Shown here piece after piece: positions 25,792-45,260 of a stretch of DNA of 64,000 nt. Origin of the DNA: Baylisascaris procyonis (taxonomy: Eukaryota; Nematoda; Chromadorea; Rhabditida; Ascarididae); NCBI GenBank assembly GCA_037389465.1, contig JAZARR010000088.1, positions 3,782,001 through 3,846,000 on the forward strand, in the 5' to 3' direction. Position numbers and translations under genes: made by a program. Below the pieces are notes generated by a model. The model saw only the letters and a program-made list of their open reading frames with translations. It did no database searches and was not told the origin of the DNA. Within the stretch, counting starts at the first letter, position 1, and the number at the start of each line of letters is the position of its first letter.

Positions 25792-27661
25792 TCCTTAAAA
25801 AAAAAATTCTTTGATTCATTTGCAAATGCATTTCCCTCTTCTTTATCAGTTATATCAGTTGTGAATTTGAGCAAAACAACGCTACATATTTAAACGAAAA
25901 CAGCAGAATATGTTGCCTGAAGCATTTGGCTAGGATCCATGTTGGGGTGCTCGGGTGCTATTGTGAGGCCTCCAGGGGAGGAGAGAGGATTGAGGAACCT
26001 GTTATGGGAGGACAGGGGAGAATGTGAGACCTCTCAGGTTGAAAAAAAAAATACTGCGCCATACGCTCTACAACATATTTCGCCGTTTCACCATCTTTGT
26101 GTATGGGGTTCATTTCTACAGGGCAACTGCTAGTACACAATAAATTCATTTCAAAATAGTTTTGAGCATATTATGAACGTCATAAAATTATATATTTTGC
26201 TGCTATTACTCTTATTCGTTAATTTTAACTTCACGTATCTAGGTACTTTAACTTCAGGTACTTTGACTTCAGGCAACTTCAAGTACTAAATAGGCGATGG
26301 CATCTCTAATGTAGTTGATATGAAGTAACCCATCAATAACATCACATAAAAATGCCACGTTTGCTTGAATATGTTAGAGCTCAAAGAAGCCCCACTCGGG
26401 TAGAGGGTGTTGTTAGAGAGCTGCAACAACAGAACCCACGCCCGTCGAATGCAAGGATTTCTACCCACCCACTCCCCCTTCCCCCGTCTATTTTGGAAAA
26501 CGCGCTTATTCATTTAAGAGACACTGGGATCTCACATAACTAACTGAACACTGGTCATGTACATGCACTTAAATACTTAAGTAGGTGCCTAAACAAAGAG
26601 TAACATCTTTTCTAGGAGTATCTTTCCTTAAACATCGCAAAAACACTGCCCCTGGGCTCCTACATATATAAATACGGTCCCTCGAAAAGATAAAAGTATG
26701 TAGCTGTAAAAAATTTTGCTACCGTATCGGAACTCTATAAGCCACATTTTTTGCGCAACTCTCAGCGATCATTTCGACTATGAAGTACAAACTGCCTCCT
26801 CGACGGATCCCCTCAGTTTTCCCATATTCTCTTCCCTCTTTCCGTCCTCATGCATGCACAAGCCCACACTGCTCGACAGGAGAGACACCACTCAAAGACG
26901 AAAGGTGAAAGGGGGAAGGGGAGAGAGGACTGATGGCGTATGGGAAATGACTCAAAAAAGAGCCCTTTTAATCAATCAGCATTCGTGGTAACGTTAGTAC
27001 AATGAATACATCAACGCTGCGTTCAATAATCAAAGCATCCGATCTCGCCAAACGGCTGTCTGCATTTCTGACTCTCTGTCTGAGCTGAAAGACCATACGA
27101 TAAGCAAAATAAACTAAAACTGCCACGGATTCGAATAAGCAAAAAGAAAAAAAAAACGACAAAAGTGAGAGACGTCAGTGACAGTGAAAGCGAGAAGTGC
27201 ACAGTCGCTCATATGGTCGAATTGGCCGGAGGAGCCAGATTCGAGAGAATACTGCATGAATATTGTCTATGAAGAAGTGATTCGGCTGCATTATCGATAC
27301 ATGCCATGCTGATCCGAATTAGTGCATCAGCACCAAGAGAATTTAAGAGGAAATTGAGGTTTATGCAATCCTATGTAATGAGGCTTCACTGTCTTCTTGA
27401 CTGTATTGAAGGCAATGAGGTTATTTAGTTAAGAAGTGTGGATTGAGTTCGGTTTCGATCGGAAATGGAATTAGGTCGTCATTGACCATATGGAGGTGGG
27501 CTGTACTCGGCCCCGATCAGGCAAGCTGGCTTTAAGACACCTAAGACGCGATCAATACTGGGTTTGACTAGGCACTTTAATTCAGCTCACTATTAAATAC
27601 GAAAATATATAGGAAAATTGAAGTATTTCCTTCAACGTTTACTCAACTATAAGTTCGCATT

Positions 27662-27754
27662 ACATTTGGTTTGATATATGCCACACTTGGTTTGGTTTAT
27701 ACCACATTTGATTTGGTTTATACCACATATGGTTTAGTGTATACCACATTTGGT
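27662..27754. repeat. Diverged tandem repeat, about 24 bp, 4 copies
   Basis: Units of the type ccacatttggtttggtttata, each with a few changes, repeated four times between the VPS34 and SNX1 starts. Confidence 0.75.
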
Positions 27755-29038
27755 CTTTTGCGTGATTGCTCATTTACCCTTACAGTATTACTTTATTGTT
27801 TCGATTTTTTCTGCATATGATTTGCACCTACAATCTATGAAAACATTTTTAAATGATCACTGAGAATTGCTATCGATCGAATCAAGTGAGCACATTTATT
27901 CACGGCAAGATTTGTTTATTGCCAGCCGGGTGGCTGGCTGCGTGTATATGGTTAACTTTTGTCATCATTGATGAGCATTGCTAATGCTTTGTCGGGCAAT
28001 AACTCCTCGCAAGTGCATCGTATCGATAAGAACCTTTCTTCTTCGTTAAACTTTTACTTCTCTTTCTTAAAATAATATGAACTAGTGGAAATTCATCAAT
28101 ATCTATGTCTAAATATCTGTATGACTGATTTTCATCCTTCATAATCTACGATTGTTAAAATATAACAGATTGCAGCCTCATTGAATCTTTGATCTTTTTT
28201 AATGAATAAAATTCTTTTTCATTGAATGCATTAAAAAATCTATTTACCATTTTACATTATATGCTATTTGAAGCCAAAAAATCATCTGACTAAACTTAGC
28301 CCAAATATAATTTAGTCAACAAATTTGTTCAATTATTATTCATAATAAAATAGTACTTTGGTACTTTGGTCAAAATATTCATAATCATACTTTCTATGAT
28401 CATCGAACAAATAAGCACTACTTAGATAGAATTGCGGGAGCGGTGACATCTTATAGATTCAAGAGTGATGTCGAATAAAATATCAACGAATCGGTTCTTC
28501 CTTCTCGAAACAGAAGTTGAGAGTTAGTTTCAAGTGACAACGTTCTAATGATCCGAAGTCAGGAAGAGCATCCGAATTCTCTAGTCCAACTCGATGGAAA
28601 TCACATCGACTATCATACATTTAGTTACTTATATAAACTTATATAAAGTTACTTATATATGGTGAATAAAAAAAGTGAAGAATATTCAGATGTAAACCAA
28701 CAATAAAAATGATAAGCTTGATTGATAATATTCCAAGCATTTATATGTTTGAAATCTGAATATAAGGCTCGAAATTTACATTTCCTTTCTGAACATTGCA
28801 TACCCAAGGTAAAGATAAAGGTCAAAATGAATGCCTTTCAGTAAATATGCATGGTGGAAATTCAAATAAAAAAATGCGATAATCTTCTCATAGATTATTG
28901 AGTTGCGGTTGCTTGAAACTCCGTTCACCGACTGAAAATGAAGAGATATTGTCGTTTCACAGACGGAAGTCGAAGAAAGGTTACTGAGAAAATGGCAGGT
29001 GTTCAACTAAATTGTCCAAGCATTGCACAGCTTCCCAT

Positions 29039-29065
29039 GGGGATGGGGAAGGGTAGGGAAGGGGA
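29039..29065 (+). other. G-quadruplex-forming motif
   Basis: Five runs of 3-4 G separated by 2-nt linkers (AT, AA, TA, AA). This is an ideal short-loop quadruplex pattern, about 1.5 kb upstream of the SNX1 start and on its coding strand. Confidence 0.7.
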
Positions 29066-30590
29066 AGGAATAAATCCACCAATAAAAACAGGACAACACC
29101 AATAACGACGAAGTTTCTAGCTAATGAACTTACTATTTTTATTATGAAATTGCGATTCATAAAAAAATGCTTTATTTCATTTAAACAATGCTTTTCTTTA
29201 ATGCGGTATTCTTATATATGCGTAATTTGTTATGGATTTACATATAACTGTTGTAGTTTTACAGATAAATTTTCTGCAAAGAAAATTCGATCAACGGAAA
29301 TATTCACCACCCACGTTGTGATCTATCTCCTTCGCTGATCTTCGCAAACATTCTTAAATGACGTCATCGATAATGAGATGCGGCTGTCATTTAGTGCTGC
29401 AAAAGGTTTTAAATTGTCACCTAAATGGAAATACGAATAGATGAAGTGTGTGCGAAATTTGGGCAACAAGTGAAATTTTCATGCTATTTGGAGCGTGGAT
29501 TTTTTCATCAATTATGAGAGGTATAAAGGTATCGTGGTAGGGTTCTTCCGGACAGATATATGCTGTGACGCTTATTACCTGTCTCTATTATTGGAATCTG
29601 AATTTTCCACAGCAAAAATATTTTATGTAGTGTAGAAATTTTTTGGATAGTAGTTAAATTTTTTTTTTATTGCTTTATTTTTTATTATAATGATGAGAAA
29701 TTATTCTTTTAGTGGGTCGGATATTAATAAAACTAAGAGAAAATAATCGCTGAATCTTATAATCGTTGTATCTTATTTGAAGAAATTTGTTTCTATACCC
29801 GAAAAAATTTGCATTCAGATGAAATTCCCAATTTTTATAGTCGATGAAATTTCAGAATCATTTCAACACACAACTGTATTCAGAGAGCTTTAATTCAGTG
29901 CAGTAATATTCGATGCTACTGATCCATTGATAGAGTTTGTTGCGTAGATAAGTATGTGTATCAACACCGATTCGAAATAGCGGATGGTTTCTTCTAGCAA
30001 GCAAGAAGGGGGATTTGTGGGATTGTGGATGGTGGGTGTTACGTCAAGTTCTTGCTCTGATCGAGACTGGGATTGGGATGAGCTTTAACCGATGACGATA
30101 TGGAGGTGGCGCTGTGCTCTTTATAGAAGACGTTATTTTTTCCGATCGTGCAGTTCGTTTGCCTGAAAATAGTCAAAGTCCGACTCACCTCCTCGCTTCT
30201 CCATAGGCCCCAATTTTTATTCAATTTCGTAGCTCAGAAATCATTTATAGCTAACTACAATTACCTTCATTATGTGTTTTAGCATTCTGCCTTGTTTATA
30301 GAAGTTTAGTAAGTTTAATTCATTGTTTTCTGCGATTGGCATCGAAACGTGCATATTTGCTGTTTTATTCTATTCTTCGTTAGCGATGCCTCAATGCGCT
30401 TTTAGTAATATTCTTATTTATTTCGTATCGTCCATGAAATTCACATTTATTATGACTACATTTGACGATGACGATTCATGCTCCAGCTTCATATCGACCT
30501 GTGCTCGAGCTTTCGCTCTAACTTTTTCTTAAAGTAGATTCGCTTTGGAGACAATTGATGCGATTAGCCTGAAATCAAGTGAACGTAGCG

Positions 30591-33500
30591 ATGATTTCGG
30601 GCGACGATGTACTCAGCGGTTCTGACGAAAGTACCAATTTCCACAAGGTTATTGTTTTCTAACAGATGGTTTTTTTTTAAGTTGTGAAAGATTTATAGAT
30701 GTGAGTTTTGTGTACTAGCTGCTAGGACTTTTTTCACTTACCGCATTTCTGGCATTCGTGCTAGTTAAAAGTGGCCTGGTGTCGAGAAGCTGATAGGTAG
30801 CGACTGAGGGCTCTTCGAAACGTTACTGTCTAATGGCAATCGATGGCACCCGTCCCATCTTTTACGATTATTGGCCAAGCACTCCTCATCACCTTCTACC
30901 AAGTGTAGCTTAACAGGGAAAATGAAAGAGAGTTGCCTTCTTCGGGCCGCTTACTTCGCCTTATCGAGACTGATAGCGGCAGTTTGCTCTTCTTCCCAAT
31001 CTGCGCAGTTTTGCCGCAGAAAGGTAAGTGAAAACTGCAGTATTATGTGCCGAATTTCATTTACATGTTTTTACACGATCTGAATTGACGTCTGCTGAAA
31101 GCAATTTGAGCCAGCAAATCAAAAGAGCACTCATATTCATACGTCTTCGTAAGTTGTTTTCTTCTCTCATCCACAGAATATGTGCGACCGGGTGGAATAG
31201 GAAGAGGGGAAGGGAACGGAGGTTGAGGGAGCATCCTGGAACGAAAGGGGAATGCGTATATGGCCTCCGCGCTCATGTAGACGCATGTGGTGCATATCCT
31301 GTTCCGTCTTCTAGCCGATAGCGTCATATTTTTCGGACGTGCCCAGAGCCTTTGCAGGATTCAAGAGCTACAGTTGTTCTCGTCAGAGATTTCTGGTGAC
31401 ATCATCCAAAGCAGCTTGTTAGGAAACCTTTCCTGTAATGTAATGCAACATTTTTGCATGGGGATAACAAGCTTTCACGGACTGTTGTGTCGCCTACATA
31501 CCTGTCAGCAGCGATTGAAGTTGTTTCAGCGGTTACATTAGAAAGACAGTTATTAATTGAGATGTCTTATGTGAACACTCGTCATTAAACGAAGTTTTAG
31601 GGTCCGGATAGTTTGACGGCCGTAGATTTACGTCTCGACGACGAAGTAGCGGATGCTGGAGCTCCAGCGAAGTTGGCTTTTTCTGTAGCTCCAGAAGAGG
31701 CGAATCTCGGTCGAGTTCTTACTGAAGCATCCAAAATTAATATCGTTATAAATCAGTTCGAAAAGAAGGGCGAAGGCATTAACGCATATATCGTTTACAG
31801 AATTGTGACAACGGTAATTGTTTTTTCTATTTTTTTTTTAAATATTCGATGATTACTTCGGAGTTATTTGAGGGGATATCAGATGTGATGTAGGGAATAC
31901 TGGTTTTTATTCTCATTGCTAGTGATCATTAAGTAGTATGTCAGCACTGTATTTCCATCGCTGTCATGTTTTTTGTCGGTGATTTCGAGCATATTGAATG
32001 ATTTAAAGGATCGTTTCATGGATCGATGATGGGAAAGGCATTGATAACATATCAAATAAATTGTGTTATATATGTTGAATGGTGTGAATTGTTGTTGGTG
32101 ATATTTATAGACGGAGAACGTTTTGGGCTACGCGAATAGAGAGTACGAAGTATGGCGACGTTTCAGCGATTTTCTTGGCTTACATGAGAAACTCATGGAG
32201 AAATATTTTCAAAAAGGGATTTTGGTTGCGGCCGCACCCGAGAAGAGTCTTGCAGCTTTCACAAAGACCAAAATGAATTCGGGTACCGACGAACACACCA
32301 ATAAGTATATTTTTCGTTTTTCATTTTTCATCTATCGTTTGCACACATTTAAACGCATTATTTAGTAGAATCGAGGAATATTATTAAGGTAACAGTATAC
32401 AAATTTTGTATACTGTTACTTCTATGTGTTCTGTGAATGCGCAGTTGACGACGTAACGTTGAACATGTAGGCCGTATCGACCTTTCTCGAGTTCTTTTAG
32501 ATTTGTGGCTCATGTGGGTTGAACTTGAGTTGGTTGTTTCTAAAACTGCTTTATCGGATTCAACGACGACGATAGCATCACAATGACTGTTGAAAATATG
32601 GCATTCATGTAGTATTGAATTTTTATTTTTTTAATCACTGTTTGAAAGAAGTAATGTTAGATTGTTAGTTGGGAAATGTTTGCTGGATGATCTCATGTTC
32701 TGGAAGATGAATAGGACTCCGCACCGGAGCATAAATAGAGCAGTTGACGAGAAACGAGGGAAAGTAGAAATAAAGCACTTGCTAGTGACTAGTTAAAAAA
32801 TCTGTAATGTTGCGTGTTATATTTTTCACTGACCTTATGAGTTTTTTTTTTTTATCTTCGGTGGAGATTCAAATTATTTAATAGTAGTAAAATGTTTGAC
32901 TAATTTATTGAGAACATTGCCGACCTTTAAAGAGTGCGAACAAATGATGGGGAATATTTATTCAATTTTCCTTTTCTCGCTTGCCGTATGCTTAGTGACG
33001 TTCTCTGTGAAGCGGATGGGAAGGGTGTGTAAGGATATATCTGAGAATAAAGCTTGCGCCTAATTTTTATGCTCTTAATTAAAGGGAATTCGCCGAACGT
33101 CGTGCACGTGCATTGCAACGTTTCTGTATGCGTATAGCACGGCATCCGAAATTGGTATCGGATTGTGATTTTCGTGATTTTCTAACATTGGCAGCACCTT
33201 TGCCGAAAGCGAATTCGACAGCCGCGTTGAGTGGTGCGGGGGTGAAGCGTATGTTCAAGAGTGTCGGCGATGTATTCTCAAAGATGGCTTATCATATGGA
33301 TGAAAATGACCGCTGGTTCGAATCCGCACAAACTCAAGTAATTTTATTGTTCCACTTTAGACGATGAAAATTTTATTCTAAAATCATCGTATATTAGCTG
33401 AGATTGGAGCAGCATAGGCGAGAGGAAGTTCGCGTTTATGGCTAATTGTTTTTAGTACGCTTTGATACTCGTATGGTTGGCTAATAGCTATTCTCTTACT

Positions 33501-35212
33501 GCAAAATATATGTGCCTAATGGTATAGGAGGAGGTAGAAGCGGTGATTAAAATCATTTGAGAAAATTCTTCAAGTTTAAATAGAATTTTTCAAAATTTCC
33601 GCTGAGGAAATGATCAAAAATGATCGTAGTTCACATTTATTACTAAAGCTGGTACTAGGTAAACCTCGTCGAATGGTGCCACTTTTGTTAGATACATTCG
33701 GAAATCTGGATACGTTTTTAAATGTTCATAATTTTAAGGAATTTATTTAAGATGGATGATTTGGAACAAATGCTTAATCGATTGCTGCGAGCCGTCGAAA
33801 CGATCGCCTCGTATCGGCGTGAATTGGCGGTGAACAGTGAGTCGTTCTCAAAGGCGTTGTCAATGCTAGCATCATGCGAGGAAAACACGGCTCTTGCACG
33901 TGCTTTATCACATCTCACCGAGGCATATGAGAACGTCGCTCAGCAGTATGTGATCCAAGCGGATAGAGATACTGCACTCCTCACCGAGGTTATACATGAG
34001 CAACTGCAGATCATAGTCACACTCAAGGTGAGGCTTTTATCCCAAAAGTTTGTTTAATGCGAACACTTGGTAATAGGGCAGACTGTTAGCTGAGCTCAAG
34101 ACGATTAAGCTTGATTCAGTGGGTTGCACGAATGTATCCCAAGATCGCTGGATGCTCTAGCGATATCCCTTCTTTGAGCAGTCAATCGGCGATTGGAATA
34201 AGAGGTTCGCTTTGCATTAGAACTGATCAGTTGGTACGTAGAGTAACGTTGTTGATCCAATCACTGAAATACATCGTTGGTCTTTAAGGATTCGTTCCAG
34301 AGATTCTCTTAGGTAAGTTTGGCGGGGAACTTTTGGCGTTCTTTTTAATTGTATAAATGCTGGGCATCTCTTGATTTTGTTGAAGAAAAATTTCTTTTTC
34401 ATTGTGGTTTGAATACGTTGCTAAATTATTGGTTGATTGAACGATCCCGGAGGTTATGAAAACGACGAGTATAAAATTTGCAACGAATTTTGTTTGATGA
34501 TTGCTGAGCAAAGGCTGTTCGGATGATTGGCAAGCACTTTTCAATAATTTTAGGGTTATCTGAGACGATAGTAATTGAAGATCTACAGGTAACTTCATTT
34601 TTTAAATATGTGAACGTGAGTTGCACCATGACTGATGAAGACTTTGCTAAAGTTGTGGAATTTCGTTGATTTTGTATCAAAGCATTTTTAAAGTCAATTC
34701 AGGAGCACTTTTCATAGCTTGTTTTCAGGAATTGTTCTTCGAACGCGTAAAAGTTTGGCAAAATTGGCAAGCAGCGCAGCAAAACTTAAGCAAGAAAAAG
34801 GAGTTGAAGGCTCGCTATGAATTGGCTGGACGAGCAGACAGAGCAAGTCAAGCCAAGGAGGAAGTTACCAGTGTATGTTTCAATCTCGTTTTTCCATGGT
34901 CATGTTTTTCGGATTTTGTTTCAGGACAATATTCCAGCATTCACATCCGAATGCCATTTCTTGCGATCCATGCGTATATTAAAAAAGGTCAGTTTTTTTT
35001 AGGCAGAACGACAGGTGGACGAGGTGGAACGTGAGTTTGCAGAGGTGAGCAAAGTGATTCGAGGGGAGTACGAGAGGCATCTTGGCGAGCGGAGAGTGGA
35101 TCTCCACAACATGTTTGTGCAATACGTGGAGGGACTTCTGGATACGCAGAAGAAATTGCTTCAGCACTGGGAGAGATTCGCACCCGAGACGCGAGCCATC
35201 GTGATAGCGTGA
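30591..35212 (+). CDS. snx-1: Sorting nexin SNX1/SNX2 (PX-BAR, complete)
   Basis: Retromer-associated PX-BAR protein that binds PI3P on endosomes and forms tubules for cargo return to the Golgi. Exons: 30591-30647, 31601-31813, 32111-32304, 33085-33337, 33752-34027, 34729-34872, 35003-35212. All phases agree; about 448 aa, typical of invertebrate SNX1. An in-frame TGA lies 21 nt before the ATG. PX domain about residues 45-190: GINAYIVYRIVTT, then VWRRFSDFLGLHEKL with the PI3P-contacting Arg, then EFAERRARALQRF. The linker has ALSGAGVKRMFKSVGDVFSKM, the amphipathic segment before the BAR domain. BAR domain about 235-448: SASYRREL-like ASYRRELAVNS, EENTALARALSHL, VWQNWQAAQQNL, ending in VEGLLDTQKKLLQHWERFAP. 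The usual proline loop (VPPPPEKS in mammals) reads VAAAPEKS. A first exon of only 19 codons makes the acidic N-terminus short. Confidence 0.95.
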
Positions 35213-35311
35213 TCATTTAAATCTTGTAAGCGCCAGCCACACCACTTAAGCTTTCGCTTTATTTATTTCTGTTATCTGTGATCAACGTACCGATATAATT
35301 CTTAAGCGTTA

Positions 35312-35317
35312 AATAAA
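35312..35317 (+). terminator. SNX1 polyadenylation signal candidate
   Basis: AATAAA hexamer about 100 nt past the SNX1 stop codon, with no better candidate nearby. Confidence 0.55.
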
Positions 35318-35683
35318 CGCTTGTACAGTATGCATAAGAGAGAGGGAATCGCAAAGTGCATATAAACGATCGAATGACAAGCTGAAAGCATATATTGAGG
35401 CTCAGTTCACCCCCCACATCCCGAACTAGACTGATTTCAAACGGAAGCTGCTTCAATTAAATAATACGACTTGCCGTAAACGCTCGCTTGTAATGTGAGA
35501 CTGCTATCGGCATATATATTGCACTGAGCCCCTTAGCCGACATACAATTCCATTATAACATGCTTATATGCCAATGTGCAGAATCACGGCCAAAATGACA
35601 AAAACTAATGAAAATAAATTGAAAACACAACAGATTCTTCAACAAAGCAACTAGTCCGCACTATTGAATAGAAGTGTTTTACA

Positions 35684-35729
35684 TATCTCTGCTCACCTTC
35701 ACATATCCATATGAAGGTGAGCAAAGATA
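35684..35729. repeat. Short palindromic hairpin
   Basis: Arms 35684-35704 and 35709-35729 pair over 21 positions with two C-A mismatches, which become G-U pairs if the minus strand is transcribed. The core arms are gctcaccttc and gaaggtgagc; the loop is 4 nt. It lies between the convergent 3' ends of SNX1 and the mannosidase. Confidence 0.8.
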
Positions 35730-36483
35730 GGCCAATGTGAATACCAGCATCTCTATAGCCTTAATGTTTTTATCCTGCAAATCAGTCGAAGAAGGCAATT
35801 TGTTAGTTCACCTAAGCCAGGATCTGAATCAAACTCAGTTCCACTCCTGGTCACAGATGGGACCAGTTTTAGCCTATCTCCCCTCCTTTAATCTCTCTCC
35901 CTCACAACGAGCTTTATTCTTCAGCACATCCACTAAATGCTGATTTTTGCGGAGAAGTTACGCGTAACGTTATTGAATGAGATGGAATGAGCACATTCTA
36001 TATCACAGTACAATTCACCTCATGCCACACAGTAATGTCACAGTTGTTTCATCGTTTAAAACGGGTGTAAAAACTTTTGGCTATAGTGAAATAACGAAAA
36101 CACTTATTTGGAAGCTCTATCGCCCGTTCGTTGTGATCTAACTCGATGAGAGTAGATTAGCACAATTTTAGTGTTATTAGCTAATTGTAAGGACTTTCCG
36201 TATAAAGCTTTAGATGTTTCTGTTTTCATTCTTCACGAAGACCCCATCCTACTCCAACATTTAATGTACTTTTCTGGTGAAAAAAAAACAGCTTTTGTTA
36301 TTTCCTGATAAGCCCAAAGGATAAAACATTCTGAAGGTTTAAAAAAAAACCGGATGAAAACGGTTGCAGCGAGCCACTTACTGAATGCATTGAGTCATAT
36401 CTGCTATTACAACGAGTAGACGCCTAAGCGAACACCTAATAAGGCTCGCTTTGCAAGTGGTTTGATTAATTGAGTATATTACA

Positions 36484-45182
<8,699 letters not shown>

Positions 45183-45197
45183 CCCCCATCAGCCCTG
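45183..45197 (-). promoter_or_regulatory. Probable trans-splice acceptor and overlapping upstream ATG, mannosidase
   Basis: Read on the minus strand, a run of T ending in cag precedes a short leader with an out-of-frame ATG (ATGGGGG) 7 nt before the mannosidase ATG. If the SL joins at this cag, the mRNA would carry an upstream AUG overlapping the main start. Confidence 0.5.
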
Positions 45198-45210
45198 AAA
45201 AAAATATTCA

Positions 45211-45213
<3 letters not shown>

Positions 45214-45258
<45 letters not shown>
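45214..45258. repeat. (AT)n microsatellite upstream of mannosidase start
   Basis: About 22 TA units beginning about 32 bp 5' of the mannosidase ATG, so within its outron or promoter-proximal region. Confidence 0.95.

Positions 45259-45260
<2 letters not shown>

Larger units (their letters stand above)
25792..30590. other. Divergent intergenic region, VPS34 / SNX1
   Basis: About 4.8 kb between the two start codons, so it should contain both promoters and outrons. I see a diverged 23-24 bp tandem repeat at about 27662-27754, a strong G-quadruplex motif at 29039-29065, and purine-rich tracts near 25495-25515 and 26905-26930. No ORF over 91 codons and no family match were found. Confidence 0.6.
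35213..36483. other. Convergent 3' region, SNX1 / mannosidase
   Basis: 1.27 kb between the two stop codons, so it carries both 3' UTRs. It contains the SNX1 AATAAA and a 21-bp-stem hairpin at 35684-35729. No gene is seen. Confidence 0.7.

Noticed and set aside
33315..33332. tRNA-like ggttcgaatcc
   Set aside because: It lies inside a well-supported SNX1 exon (DRWFESAQ) and no cloverleaf surrounds it.
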